DNA of 64,000 bases, taken from assembly GCA_038363925.1 (NCBI GenBank), contig JAQQWL010000011.1, forward strand, positions 868,001 to 932,000, given 5' to 3'. Numbering within the stretch: the first letter of the stretch is position 1; every line of letters starts with the position of its first letter. This stretch comes from Apiospora phragmitis. Taxonomy: Eukaryota; Ascomycota; Sordariomycetes; Amphisphaeriales; Apiosporaceae. The notes beneath the pieces are model-generated. The model was not told the DNA's origin and did not search any database. It was given only the letters and a program-made list of their open reading frames with translations. The position numbers were made by a program, and so were the translations under genes. Of the stretch, positions 47,870-60,118 are shown in pieces.

Positions 47870-50800
47870 ATGACGGACCCCGTCACTGCGACTGCCCCTC
47901 CAACCGCCGCCCTTGAGGCACCGCCGACCGAGCGCACCAGGAGCGACACCACGAGCTCGCGAGAAATTGGCCATGCCGCACAACCAGACATCAGGACTCT
48001 TCTCGCCTCCCCGACAATCTCCATTCAGGCCGATGGTGCTTCTGCCAAGGAACGGCGGCCCTCGCTCATGGCGCACATGTAAGCCAGCCAGCTAGCTTCA
48101 GTTCTTCTACCCATCCAGCTCCGACCACCACCACCACCCCGCATCGCATTGCGTTGCACCCTTGGCCATGATGATGATGATGATGATGATGATGCACCCC
48201 TAAATAACACGTCGCTGACATGTATACTTTGACCTTAGTTCTGCCCCTGCTGCTCAGCAATACCAAAGTCCGTTGCGACACCACAAGCGAACACCCTCGC
48301 AGCATCGCGAGGTCAAGGTGGGTACAGCGTGCTAAGCTTCGAAGCTGCGTGCAGGCGGCCGGCTTGGAACCGGGTGTGGCCGCAGCACGCCAAGAGCAAG
48401 AAACAAGAACGGGACTTGAATTAATTACCTGCCACAGGAAACTCTCAATGCACGCTCCGAATACACTAGCGACGATACCGATGGCACCAAGCTCCGAATA
48501 AACCAATACATCATCCGCGAGGAGATCGGCAGGGGCTCCTACGGTGCTGTCCACATCGCGACAGACCAGTTCGGAGTCGAATTTGTACGAGACAATTCCC
48601 AAATCCCCGAGCCGGGCCGTCCAGCACCATCAAGTCCAATGGGCATGGCTCGGCAGGCCAAGAGTGGTTCTTGGCACTTAGTCTACAAGGCTTACCATGT
48701 TACCATCTAGGCTATCAAAGAGTTCTCCAAGTCCCGACTGCGGAAGAGGGCCCAGTCCAATATTCTGCGGCGGCCTCCCGCCGCGGGGTTTGGGAGGCCG
48801 GGCCGCTTTCCGCCGGGAGGGCGCGGGAGGGCGTGCTCACTGGCCGGCGCACATGAAGCAGCTTAGTCAGAACGATGCCGCCGAGGCCAAGGACGCTCTG
48901 TTCCTGATTTGGGAGGAGATTGCCATCATGAAGAAGCTGAACCACCCAAATCTGGTGCAGCTGATCGAGGTCTTAGATGACCCCGAGGAAGACTCCTTAT
49001 GGATGGTGCTGGAGATGTGCAAGAAAGGGGTCGTCATGAAGGTCGGCTTGGACGATGGCGCTGACCCTTACCCCGAAGAACAATGTCGGCATTGGTTCCG
49101 TGACCTGATTCTGGGCATCGAGTATTGTAAGTATATCCATACTTGGAACGGTCTCAGGCCTAGGCTAGGTTTCTAACCAAACCTCGCAGTACACGCACAG
49201 GGGGTCATACACCGCGATATCAAACCAGACAACCTACTCCTTACCGAGGACGATGTTCTGAAGATTGTCGATTTCGGTGTCTCGGAGCTTTTCGAAAAGC
49301 CTGACACCATGATGACGGCCAAATCCGCCGGCTCGCCAGCGTTTCTACCGCCCGAGCTCTGCTTAGCGAAGCACGGGGATGTTTCGGGCAAGGCAGCAGA
49401 TATATGGGCCATGGGTGTAACGCTGTACTGCCTCAAGTACGGCAGGCTGCCTTTCAAGCGGGACAATGTTCTAGATATGTACGAGGCGATTCGGAACGAT
49501 CAACCGGAAATCCCCCCAGAAGAGGGCCCGAAATTCAGGGATCTGATTACTCGGCTGCTCGACAAGGATGCGAGCAGGAGGATATGCATGTTGGAAATAA
49601 GAGTGAGCCTTTGACTTGCAATAACATGCGCTTTGGGGCTTGGTTTGCTGACGATTATAGGAACACCCGTGGGTGACTCTTAACGGCAGCGATCCCCTAC
49701 TATCCGAGGTGGAGAACTGTTCCGACATGATTGATATGCCAAACGACCTTGAAGTCAACTATGCCTTCACACCGAAAATGAGCAACATGCTCACGGTGGT
49801 AAGCTGTACATACAGAACCTCAGAGAAAGTGCCTGGCTAACGCAGTGGGTAGATGATGGCTATCAACAAATTCAAGGGGCTTCTGGCCAGGAGCCGTCCA
49901 AGCACCCCGGGCTCTAGGACGCCGCGGACGCCAAGGACGCTACAGATACCCAATGCACCTTCCAATAACCACCAGACTGTTAAGCCTATGGTCACGTGGA
50001 ACGAGGCCTACCATCCCAAAGAGCCTGAACCCAAACAACCCGAACCTAGGGAGCAGTCAACACCTCCCCCCGCAGGCCGACCACGGCACAAATCCGTCGC
50101 GGAGGAGGCCGCCGACATCGTTGAGGCCCGCAAAGCCTGGAAGGCATCCAACGTCCATCCCAGTAGCAGCCAGGCTAGAGGATCAGGAGGAGGTTCAGGT
50201 TCAGACACCCCTCCGGGCGAGAAGGGCCACGCGCACGAGCCCACCGACCACTCGCCCCGCCTGCTCGGCATCGGCCTCGGCGGCCGCGACGAGTTCAACC
50301 ACAAGGAGACGCCCGCGGATGTGGTGTCGGATTCGCCGACGGGCGTCGACTTCAACCTGTACGACCGCGCCTTCGAGGCGGAGATCGAGCGGATCCGCGC
50401 CGAGAACCGGCAGCGCGGCCCGGACGCGCCGCCGAAGAAGACGACGTACCTGACGCGCTTGGTGCACGAGAAGGAAAAGTACTTTGGCGACGACTCGATG
50501 ATCCTCGAGGCCGGGCGCAGCCTGCCGGGGCTCGCGTCGTCGGGGATGAGTAAGGCGAGCGCGGCGACGGCTAAGGCGCTGGGGCGGATGCATCTCGGCG
50601 GGGGCGGCATGAGGAGAGTGGCAGTAAGGGTGATATTGCTGCTACCACGCCTACGCCGGAGGCGGCGGCTGCGGCTGCGGCTGCGGCTGCGGCTGCGGCT
50701 GCGGCGGTGACGGCGATGGCTGAGGAGGAGGAAGAAGCCAATAAGAAGAAACGGGAGCTTGGTGGGGAGAAGAAGGAGAAAGAGAAGGGGGGAGGAGGAG

Positions 50801-51028
50801 GAAGAAGAGACAGCAGCAACTGTGACGACAACAACTCGTGGTGCTGAGAAGCAGGTTAATAATAACGACGAGAACACGAACAACAAGACGGTATCGGAGG
50901 AACCGATGACAATCTCTGAGAGCTACGAGAACGTCAAGGAGTCCGTACATAAGTTCGTCGACGTGGTGGCGTCCACGATGCAGGCTAAGTTGGCAGGGGC
51001 CAAAGGTGCAGGCGCTTCTAAGGAGTAG
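47870..51028 (+). CDS. CaMKK/Ssp1-like serine/threonine kinase, probable SNF1/AMPK-activating kinase
   Basis: Seven exons: 47870-48078, 48239-48317, 48438-48584, 48711-49126, 49190-49602, 49661-49798 and 49853-51028. The kinase domain has 'IREEIGRGSYGAVHIATDQF' (P-loop), 'AIKEFSKSRLRKRAQSNILR' (catalytic Lys, with the Arg/Pro-rich insert typical of CaMKK-type kinases), 'MKKLNHPNLVQLIEVLDDP', 'GVIHRDIKPDNLLLTEDD', 'KIVDFGVSELFEKP', 'SAGSPAFLPPELC' and 'DIWAMGVTLYCLKYGRLPF'. These features fit the fungal upstream kinases of SNF1/AMPK (Ssp1, Sak1/Tos3/Elm1). A long C-terminal tail includes an Ala tract and an acidic/Lys-rich region ending 'KLAGAKGAGASKE'. Frame changes are needed in the G-rich insert (about 48,800-48,835) and in the tail (about 50,612 and 50,786). 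Length about 860 residues. Confidence 0.87.
50667..50705 (+). repeat. Coding GGCTGC hexamer repeat (polyalanine)
   Basis: Six tandem GGCTGC units in the C-terminal tail of the CaMKK-like kinase. In the frame that continues the protein they encode an Ala tract of about twelve residues; the frame itself depends on an assumed indel at about 50,612. Confidence 0.75.
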
Positions 51029-51884
51029 TGCGTGGCAAGCAAGCAGCTTGGAGGAGGAGTATATCGACACATGAGCAAACTCCACTGTCCTGGCGGCGGT
51101 AAAAGGCCATCGGTTTCTTTCGCAGTCCAGACTCGAAATTTGGAAATGTTTTCGAGGCGTGTGCATTGTAGTAGGCAGCCGCCACCCGTTCGGGATGGGG
51201 GGAGAATGAAACTGGGACACATTACCATAAGAAGCAAGCCGGCAACAAAACAACTCGAGCTACGTTTGTGTGTGGTGGTATGTTGATATTCTTGACTATG
51301 CGAACAAAAGCGGAAGCGAATAGAGATGGACAAGGGCAGGATACACATCATCATCCGGATTCCTTCAGGAGTAAATAGCAAGCAACCATGGCTGGCACGC
51401 GAACTATGTACTATACCGAAATATAGTATTACGGAACATCATAATCCCAAAGAATAATAATACAACACCTACATCCATCTAATCTCGGGGGTATATTGAT
51501 ACTACCAATACATGCACTAAACATTTTTGTGTTTGCACACCTCTGATCTTTCTCTGTCCCGACTCTAGATGCTTGCCCCTTTCGGAGGGTTCGTTGCTTT
51601 TCCCGCCTCAGATCCTTCCCTCATCCCGTCCGATCCCTTTCTAAGGACGCGCCAACCATTGACTATATTCATTCACCTGTGTAATAATGAGTAAACGGTT
51701 CCATTTCAACAAAGAAAAGGGGGTGCTGCCGCGACTCACCCGTCATTCATTCATATATCTACCATATCTCCAGTACTTCAACAACCATCTTCAGGGCAGT
51801 TGGCGGCTGGTATCTATGTCATAAGTGGATAATTCTCTCTCCTGTTTAGTTCCCCATTTCTTGCAGAGCTCTTGCTCTCACGGT
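51029..51884. other. Convergent 3' regions
   Basis: About 850 bases between the stop codons of the kinase and the C2H2 regulator. AT-rich around 51,400-51,540, with no coding signal. Confidence 0.45.
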
Positions 51885-54800
51885 TTACGCAGTACTCGTC
51901 GTAGTTGTTGCCGTCATCGTCGTCAAAGCCGGCACCGACGCCACCACCGGCGGTACCGCCGTCTGAATGGTGCTGTTGCTGGTGGTGCTGGTGGTGGCGA
52001 CGCCATTCATGGTGGCCGTGGCCATGGACATGGCCGCCCCGCGTTGCAGGATCTCGCGGTACCTCTCCAGGCTCTTGCCGATGATATTGATGAAGGGCCA
52101 CTGGGTGTTGCTCTTGAAGAAATGGGCCCAGATCTTGAGCACGGCGAGGCTGAGGCTGCCCGGCTCGGTAGGGGCGTCGAGCAGTTCCTCGCCACCGCCG
52201 CCGCAGCCGTCGTCGTTGTCGTCGTCATCGAAGTCGACGACGGCGTAGGCTTCTTCGACGATGCATCGGACCCAGTGCAGGATGCGATCTTCGCTGTCTG
52301 TCGTCGTCGTAGGGTTTCCATATCAGCAAAACACAATTGATTGATTTCTTCCATCTCTCTTTTTTACTGTCTCTGATGTAGGTAGGACAGACGAAAGAGG
52401 GGAGGCGCAGGAGGGAAGAAGGAAGGAAGAGAAGAAGGGGCAGATAGAGCATAGATAGATTCCTTACCAGTCAACGGCACCTCCACACCCGACTCCTGCA
52501 GCGACAGCAACCACTTGCTCAGCAGCACCGCGCACTCGAGCCCGCTCAGCGAGTGCCTTACGCTCCAAAAGAACGCCTGGCTGCGGGCGACGCGGTCGAC
52601 GCCCAACCGGACGGGCACGCTGAGGGCGTGGGCGGCATACAGCAGAGCCGAGATGACGCCGTCGCTGCGCTCGACGCGGGGCGCGCGGCCGAGGGCGCGC
52701 GCGATGCGGGCCGGGTCGCGCGTCTCGAGCTGGCGGTAGGGACCTAAATTCAGGTAGATGCGCACGTAGGCCAGGCCCAGCAGCGAGCTCGAGGTGAACG
52801 GGATCGGGCCGTTCTCGTTGTTCGGGTCCAGGCTCGACTCGGGGGCTTGTTGCCAGCCCGTGGTCCAGGAACGGAGGCCGCGCCTATAATGGGGGGAAAA
52901 CAGGGGAGAGGTTAAGCAATGCAATGGTATGGTATGGGGTTGCATAGTGATCAAGCAGTGACTTACTCTAGTTTGTTGACTTCTTCCGGAGGTAGTGCAG
53001 CCGACTGGTCCATGATGGGAAGTGACAAGTCTCGCACAATATGGATCCTCTGGAGCAAACCATGCAGCAGCACATAGTTGCCCAGAGGCGTTGGTATGGG
53101 TTCCAGCGGCGCGGTTCCGTCAGCGAACCGGAGCAAAGACGACAGCGCATCTTGAAAGTTGAGCTGCTCCTTGCGTGTCTCGCATCGTGCCAGTTGCCAC
53201 TGGGCCGGAGAGAGAGCCTTCCACTCTGCCGTGCAGCAAGGCAGTCGGAGGTGGATCTCGTTGCTGCGCAGCACTGGGTACACATTGTATGCCACGCTGT
53301 GGGTGTGAAGGAACGTGAACGAGATCAGCTTGGTGCGACGGACAGACTCGTGATGGACCCAGGCAAGCCACGCCGACTTTGGGTCCGAGATGCCTCCCGC
53401 TTCCGGTTCTTCGTCCAATCCGATGTCGCGCAGCACCTGTACGAGCAGACTTTGCAAAGAGAATGCCTCTACCACAAACTTCTCCTTTCGTTCCCAGGTC
53501 GCAAAGCCCATCAGGATCACCAGGGCGCGAACCGTGTCAATGGGCGCCCAGGGTCCGCGGTCTCGACCTACTCCGGACATGTGCGAGTTGCAGTCGGCAC
53601 CGCCCACTGGGCAGTAGTTATGAATGTTCAAAAACGTCTTGGTCTTTGGGCCGAAGCGCGAGTTCTCTAATAACAGTCTTTCCATCAGCACAGCTTTTCC
53701 GGCTCGGAATAGCCTCTCCGACGTGCGGTGTTCAAAGCAGTACTGCGAGCCCATGGTGGCAACCGCCAATACAAGCTCTGGTGCGGTTTCGTGCATCATC
53801 CATGTTGGCTGGTGGATGAATGGCATGTGCAAGTGGAAGCCTTGGAAGTACGAGGTTACGTATCTCGTAAGGGCATGGCGAGACGGTAGTACAAAATCGG
53901 CATCTATGACATCTCGGAAGGACTCTAAGTGGGAAGCCAGGCAGTCACGTTGATCCTCCGTCACTCTGAACGGTGTCGAGACCGTCTCTACACCACGAGG
54001 TTCTTTGGAGAGAGAACAGCAAAGTCAGCGCAACAATTCCTATTTTTGTTCATATAAACATATGTGCAGCCGAGCCCTCGGCTCCGCTCCTCGGTGCACC
54101 GTTCAAGTGCACCAGATATATGACAAGCTTGCTTCTCCATGTAGCCAAGAAGCGTTATGTTGCAACTCGATAGCCATTCTGGACATGGATACCTTGGGAA
54201 CGGTGTTATTAATTTCAAGCAAGTTGCAGGAGGGTCGGGTTTCGGTACGTGAGGGAGACGCGCCAAACGCTCTCGGCAAAGAAAAAGTCGGCACTTACTG
54301 TGTTCCGATTGGCCTTCCGAGAGCTTGCTCTTTTCTGGAGCCGACGGGAGCCAATAGCTGAACGGAGTACCAGCTCGTCCGTTGGGGGCCGTCAGGTCCG
54401 ACTCGGGCCTGGAATCCCTTAATTCGGGATCTAACAGCTCGTTCTCCGTGTCCGGCTGAAAATACGGGCTCCATTCCGCCGGCAGCCCAACGCCATCTAG
54501 GAAATTCGCAAATTCTCTGAATTGATCGAACCCCGCCATATCTTGACCTAATCTCTTATTAGTAAACATTTCACCCAAACCGAGTCGCACTCTCTCAAAA
54601 ACTCACCGTTCTCATAGTACTCCTGAGGCAGGAGAGGTTGTTGGTAGGGTTGGCCGATGATACCCTGAGGGTCATCCAGCCTCGGGTCGGTCCGATAACC
54701 ATTGGCGCCCAATGGCTGCTGTTGTGATTGATGCGCCCACGGATTCATACTCATTCCCGATAATGATGCTGCGGCTGCGGCAGCTGCCATGTCATCGACT

Positions 54801-55402
54801 CCTGATGTTTGGTGACCTTTGTCGGATGCATTATCCGGTGGTCCGTCCGGCGTCTTCTCATGCAAGGCAATTCGCTGGTGGCGGGTTAATAAGTCCCGTC
54901 GTGTAAATGCAGCTCCGCAGTGGCAAATAAACGGCTTTTCTTTCGTGTCTGCCGGTCGATCAGCACTCTACGGCCTCGAATCGAGCCAATGTCATGTTCG
55001 TTCAGGGTAGCATCAAGGATAAGCAAATAGCCATTTGCGTAAATGCGCGCAGATGTTCGTTTTGTTTTTACCCTGTGCGTTTGCTTTGTTACACACACAC
55101 ACGCAAAAGTCATAGCCTCGGTATATCCCCTCTATTCCCACTAGGGAATTAGAGCGAGCGGGCGAGAGTTGACGTGTCGTGCCATGACATGACTCTGGAA
55201 TCTGGGGTAGATTGACAAGTGGAAAATCCGGGGTAAACTGACGAGTCCTCACATGGCGCTCCTTGTGCTCGGAACGCTTGAAGGTCCGGCCACAATGTGG
55301 ACATGTGTGTGTTCCCCCTCCGGCGGCCGCTCCACGACGTCTGCGCCCGTTGCTGGCGCCGCCGCCGCCGGGTCGCTGGGCTGAAGTCGTCTGAGCCTCC
55401 AT
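51885..55402 (-). CDS. C2H2 zinc-finger transcription factor with fungal-specific TF domain
   Basis: Six exons (55402-55243, 54948-54607, 54547-54299, 54002-52967, 52883-52468, 52297-51885) join without any frameshift into 871 residues. Two adjacent C2H2 fingers lie at the N-terminus: Cys34, Cys37, His50, His54 ('CPHCGRTFKRSEHKERH') and Cys62, Cys64, His77, His83 ('CHCGAAFTRRDLLTRHQRIA'), joined across the first intron by a 'THTKEKPF' linker. A Gln-rich linker ('QSQQQP') and an acidic region follow. The large central domain ('YFQGFHLHMPFIHQPTWMMH', 'GFATWERKEKFVVEAFSLQS', 'HHESVRRTKLISFTFLHTHS') is a Fungal_trans-type regulatory domain. This layout is shared with AmdX/Klf1-like regulators. 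Head-to-head with the dehydrogenase gene, 471 bases apart, which suggests it may control its neighbours. Its targets cannot be read from sequence. Confidence 0.92.
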
Positions 55403-55873
55403 GTTGGAGGAGGAGAAGGATGGGGATGTTGGAGATGAGTTAGAATGAAAGTGGAGGGAACATGGGGGGGGACTTAAAGCTGACTTGGAGCGTTCGGCTC
55501 GCTCTTGACGATCGTCGAGTGGGGTAGTGTCCGCTTTCACTCCAATATTTCCCATGACTCGCGAACAACTGCTTCTCCACTTCTTCTTATCTGGCCTAAG
55601 TGGGCACGGGTCAATGAGAAGGGCACGATGTCGGCAGATGACCGTCAATGTATGGAGATGCGTAACGTAAAAGGCCATTTGTCTAATTGGGGTAACAAGC
55701 CCGACCTGGGCCGAGTGGCTGGTTTGATGCCGACACAGAGACTTGCCTGCCTACTTACCAGAAGTAGATAATCAGCGTTAACCCGTCCATGCCGTCGTCG
55801 TCGTTCCGTATGAACCAAACTTGGGCACTGTATAGTTGAATATCTCAAATAATCAACAACACCATGATAAATC
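55403..55873. promoter_or_regulatory. Divergent promoter, C2H2 regulator / SDR
   Basis: 471 bases between start codons. HGATAR-type sites occur as TTATCT near 55,587, AGATAA near 55,767 and TGATAA near 55,865. This is more than chance would often give but not decisive. Confidence 0.4.
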
Positions 55874-56782
55874 ATGGCTGGAGCCGTCTTCCGACTTCCT
55901 GGTGTTGCTTATATCACTGGAGCTGGTGGGACTGGTGAGTCTCCTTTTTGTCGGCTGCCAAATTGGCCTCATGAGGCTCATGCATTCCAGGCATTGGCGC
56001 TGCTGTGGCGAAAGCGTTTGCTCGGTCCGGCTGTTCTCGCATCGCCATAACCGACATCAACAAAAAGTCCCTGGACAGCACGCGGGATGCCATCCTTGAT
56101 ATTAACCCCAAGACCCAGATAACAAGTCGCGAAGGGGACATATCTGATGAGGGCTTCGTCAATTCCTTTGTTGCAGACATCTCCAAAACCTTCTCCCGCC
56201 TCGACTATGCGGTAAACTGTGCGGGCATTTGGGAGAAAACCTCCGGTCCCATGAGACCAAGACCTCGGCCTTCGACTTGATCACGAAGGTCAACTACAAA
56301 GGCACCTGGCTCTCCTCGCGGGCAGCCCTATCACAGATGCTGCAGCAGGGACCCCTGTCGTCGCACCCTAAACAGAGAGGTGCCGTCGTCAACATTGCAT
56401 CACAACTCGGCGTTGTTGCGCGGCCGAATGCAGGTGAGTATAATGGACGGTTTCGTACAAGCTAAGAGCGACTGACGCCTTTGTAGCTCCGTATTGCGCC
56501 TCGAAGGCAGCGATTATCAATATGACTCGGTCTGATGCCATAGATTACTCTCAAGACGGGATCCGAGTGAACTGCGTCTGCCCTGGAGTGATAGAGACGC
56601 CCATGACGACAGGGTCGGCGGAGGTGACGGAGAGACTGAAGCCTGCCATCAATATTTCCCCAATGCAGAGAATGGGGACTCCTGATGAGGTTGCCGATGC
56701 CGTCCTGTTCCTGTGTTCATCTCAAGCGTCGTTCATCCAAGGACACGCATTGGTTGTGGATGGCGGATATACGATCAATTGA
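55874..56782 (+). CDS. Short-chain dehydrogenase/reductase (one apparent frameshift)
   Basis: Exons 55874-55934, 55991-56433 and 56487-56782, about 266 residues, normal for a classical SDR. The nucleotide-binding motif 'ITGAGGTGIGAAVAKAFA' spans the first intron. The 'VNCAG' motif, the catalytic Ser ('VVNIASQLGVVARPNA') and the Tyr-x3-Lys motif ('PYCASKAAIIN') are all present. The C-terminus 'CPGVIETPMTTGS' and 'FIQGHALVVDGGYTIN' is typical. Exon 2 is 443 bases where 444 are needed: a T3 run at 56,228-56,230 lacks one base, after which the frame continues correctly. Substrate unknown. Its place between a pathway-type regulator and an amidase suggests a catabolic oxidation or reduction step. 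Confidence 0.88.
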
Positions 56783-57138
56783 TTGACCACATGATGTGGC
56801 AGCAATCTCGCAGTAATCTCCCATAGCCATTGTGCATATAAATTAGATACTCAGAAGGTTGCGTTTTGCAAGGAATACCCGTTGGCTACTCAGAGTGAGA
56901 AACCTGGTAACATAGGAGGACAGTGAGCCCCATTCATTTTGGGGTCTAGTAACTTCTCATATATCGAACGAATGGGCCCTGTGGAGGGACAGAAGCCAAG
57001 GACGGCAATGTTGATCAGATACCCGTTTGAGGAAGGGGGGAATGAGGATATTGGCCGATTTGGAAATATACCATTTGAGTTATCTAAAAGTAAAGGTAAA
57101 AGTAAAACCAAATTAATTTCGCTACTTCGGTGTCGTCT
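56783..57138. other. Convergent 3' regions of SDR and amidase
   Basis: 356 bases between facing stop codons. No gene is visible. A short AAAGTAAAGGTAAAAGTAAA repeat lies near 57,088-57,107. Confidence 0.45.
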
Positions 57139-59008
57139 CTAGGCAGCCACCACCCCCGCGACTTCCCTAGGAGTGATATCAACTTCAAGTGGTTGCTTCC
57201 CATTGGCATTGGCATGGACATTTACATCGATCCACTCCACTTCCTCGCCCTCCGAAAGCACGTCTTGCACTCGTCCATTCGTCGAGATTGGTGCTTGGCT
57301 TGGCCCTGACTCAGTCTCTTTCCAGTCAAAGTTGCTCTCCCAAGCCCGGCCAACTCTCAGCATCTTCTTTTCCTGCCATAACCCGCCAACAATCTGCATA
57401 CCCACAGGAAGAAGGACGTCGGGGTCTTCTTTTGCCGGCGCAAAACCGACTGGGACTGACATGGCTGGGTGACCTGTCACATTGAAGACGGCCGTGTTGG
57501 ATGTCAGCCCGATGCTAGGCTCGAAACAAGACCGGGGTGACTCGCGCGATCCATGTTTCGGGGCGACATACGGGGTCGTGGGCATGATCAAAACGTCGTA
57601 ATGCTCGAAAGCTCTTTGATAAGCATCGCGAATTCTTCTCGCCCTGTTGATGGACTTGCCGTAAAGTCCAGGAAATCTTTTAGCCAGATAAATGCCGTTT
57701 ATCACGGTATTCTTGGTCGAGGGAACAGTTTGTCAAAATTATCGGCAGTCCATGGTAGCCGGGCCTGCTCGAATTCGGTGAGAGAAAGCCCTCTTCGCCC
57801 ATGGGCCTGGCCAGGACACCTGCAGCCCCGGAGATCCGTTGTTGGATAGTCCAGATGAGCGGCCCCTCCAAGTGCTCAGGAACGGAAACCTCTTCGACAG
57901 TCGCATCCAGTTGCTCGAATTTCTTAGCAGCGGCGAGTACTGTGTCTTTAACCCGGCGCTGGACAACTGGCTGATCAAAGCCTTCGGCGAGAAGACCTAT
58001 CCTAAGTCCAGAGAGGGGTAATGGAGAGGTGTCCACGGACTGAATGGACTCAAGAAATTTGAAGCTACCGTGCGCCGCGGAGCCCAGAGATCTGTCGTCT
58101 ATGTCATCATAGCCTGCGATGGCATCGAGACATGCCGCAGCTTCTAATACAGTTCTTGCCAAGGGGCCAACGTGATCATCAACGGCGTCCCCGGAGGTTA
58201 CGCCGGTATATGGGACCAGCCCGTGGGTTGGCTTGATACCAACACCTAGAGTTTTGGTCAGCTGAACAATAGGGTACATCTCAGTCTTGGGCTAGAACCT
58301 ACATCCGCAAAGAGATGATGGGACTCGTATTGAGCCACCTTGGTCGGTGCCAATAGCGAGATCCATGACCCCTCCAGCAACTAACGCAGCACCTCCGGAC
58401 GTACTCCCGCCTGCCGAATAGCCCTCCTTATATGGATTCTCGATAGTACCTTGAGCACTAGTGAAGGAAGACGTGGAGTTGCAGAAGCTCTCGCATACTG
58501 CCGTGCCATGAATGTCCGCTCCGGCATCAAGGACGCGTGTCACCACAGTGGCATCTGTCGATGGGGTCCACGCAGGGAAAGCATCGCTGCCATATAATTG
58601 AGGTACGCCGGCCACCGCAATACAGTCTTTCAGGCAGACAGATTTACCGGCTAAGAGCGTGCTCGACTGCTCGCCCTTGATGAGGAATTTGTGTGCCCAC
58701 GCATGGCCATAGACTTGTTCGGACTCAGCAGGAACGTGTAAGTTCTCCCGAGGATATTTCTTCAAGTCGGCCACCGGTTGGTAATCCGGTAGCTCTAACA
58801 GCTGCTCGGCACAGTCATGCACGGCAGCTAGGAGCTGGTGGTAATCATCTGAATCTTTTGGGTCAATCTTTACACCAAGGTCTTTCAATAAGTCCTCGGC
58901 ATCGCCCTTCTTGACCGGGTTGGCTCTAGTATCAGATTAACTCAACGCCTCTAACGACTGCTTTTACCGGCTTGCTTACTCTCCCACTTCTTTGAAAAAT
59001 ACTGACAT
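57139..59008 (-). CDS. Amidase-signature family hydrolase (two apparent frameshifts)
   Basis: Exons 59008-58980 (only 'MSVFFKEVG' plus two bases), 58925-58303 and 58245-57139, about 580 residues. The Ser-cisSer-Lys machinery of the amidase signature is complete: Lys109 in 'VCLKDCIAVAGVP', the Gly/Ser loop 'YSAGGSTSGGAALVAGG' (cis-Ser at about 184-186) and the nucleophile Ser208 in 'GTDQGGSIRVPSS'. 'CVGIKPTHGLVPYTGV' follows the second intron. The C-terminal part has 'YDVLIMPTTPYVAPKHG' and 'MQIVGGLWQEKKMLR'. No signal peptide is visible, so it is cytosolic. Frame is lost at C3/G3 runs at about 57,789-57,791 and 57,723-57,725 (each one base short), restoring 'LTEFEQARLPWTADNFDKLF'. Fungal relatives hydrolyse small amides; the exact substrate cannot be assigned. 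Confidence 0.88.
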
Positions 59009-59526
59009 GTCGGCAATGCTGTGTGTGCACTGGCAGTAACTTGGTGACTCTTGGGGCTGAGGAGATCGAGGGTGGAGGGTGAAGTCCAAATCTGCAGAAG
59101 GCAATGCATGTTATTTGCGAATATTACATTCGGTCGCCCCATCAGGTCGCCTCGGCTCGGTTCTGCATCATGAAGACACACCGAGTTGATAAAGAATAAG
59201 TCAAGGGGCAAGTAAGGCGAATCACATCTTTCCTTTCTGTCTACTCGCTGCCCCTTTGGAAGGTACACGCTACCCGTACCTAGCCAAGTAGTGAGCTAAG
59301 CAATGCCTGTCTTGGCTGTGGTGTCTCCAACCAGTTTCCGGATTGGGGGGTTGGAGATGATTTTCCCAGACCCCAACGGGCAACTCTCATGAACTACTGC
59401 AAGTGGGTATAGTCGATTTGCCCCTTTCGGACTATTATGCGATTCAGGTCAGGGGTTCCAGAAGACCCCATTTTCGATCAGACTTAATTAAGTATATTGT
59501 CAAGTGACCCTGGCTCTTTGCAAGTA

Positions 59527-60016
59527 CAGGGCCTACCCCTGTTAATAGATGAGACTCGGGCATCGAATATTTATGCGTTTTCCCCAACATATCTACTTAA
59601 GGGCTTACACGTGACTTTTTATGGGGCTCCAGAATTGGTGCATTTTCCCACCCAAATGGCCTCGATTCTGCACCACCACATACAGCACTGCCAACAGCAC
59701 CAATTGCGATAATACTGTATCCGGTGCTGTATATGGTAGTACTGTATGTGGTGGTGCTATATGCATATAGTGGTGCTGGTGCTGGTTGGGAGGGGGGGTT
59801 CTGTTGACCCTGAAAGTCAGATTTTACACCTAAAATCAGCCTGTATAGGGATCCGAAACCCCCTGTATAGACCCCTATAAATAGATATTTTCAGAAAGCA
59901 TATCTATTATCTGTTTTAACTATTAGTACAACAAAATCAGCGCTGACGGCCGAAAAATATGCATTATCACCAATATATCTACTTTCCCCCATATCTACTA
60001 ACAGGGGTATGACCTG
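59527..60016. mobile_element. MITE, Tc1/mariner-type
   Basis: A 490-base non-coding element with imperfect terminal inverted repeats. The left end is CAGGGCCTACCCCTGTTAAT (from 59527); the right end read inward is CAGGTCATACCCCTGTTAGT, four mismatches in the first 20 positions, and similarity continues for a few bases. Both ends are bordered by TA (59525-59526 and 60017-60018), the target duplication of Tc1/mariner elements. The interior has further short inverted and direct repeats (tatctactt, ccctgtatag) and no transposase frame. It sits between the divergent amidase and CE4 genes and may alter their promoters. Confidence 0.72.
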
Positions 60017-60118
60017 TAGCTTCCTTGCTTGAACTACGGTTCAGCTGGAGGCGGTGGTTTGGGGTTGCTGGTTAAGTCTCTAATAACTAATAATTCAACC
60101 CCAACATCTACCCCTCCC

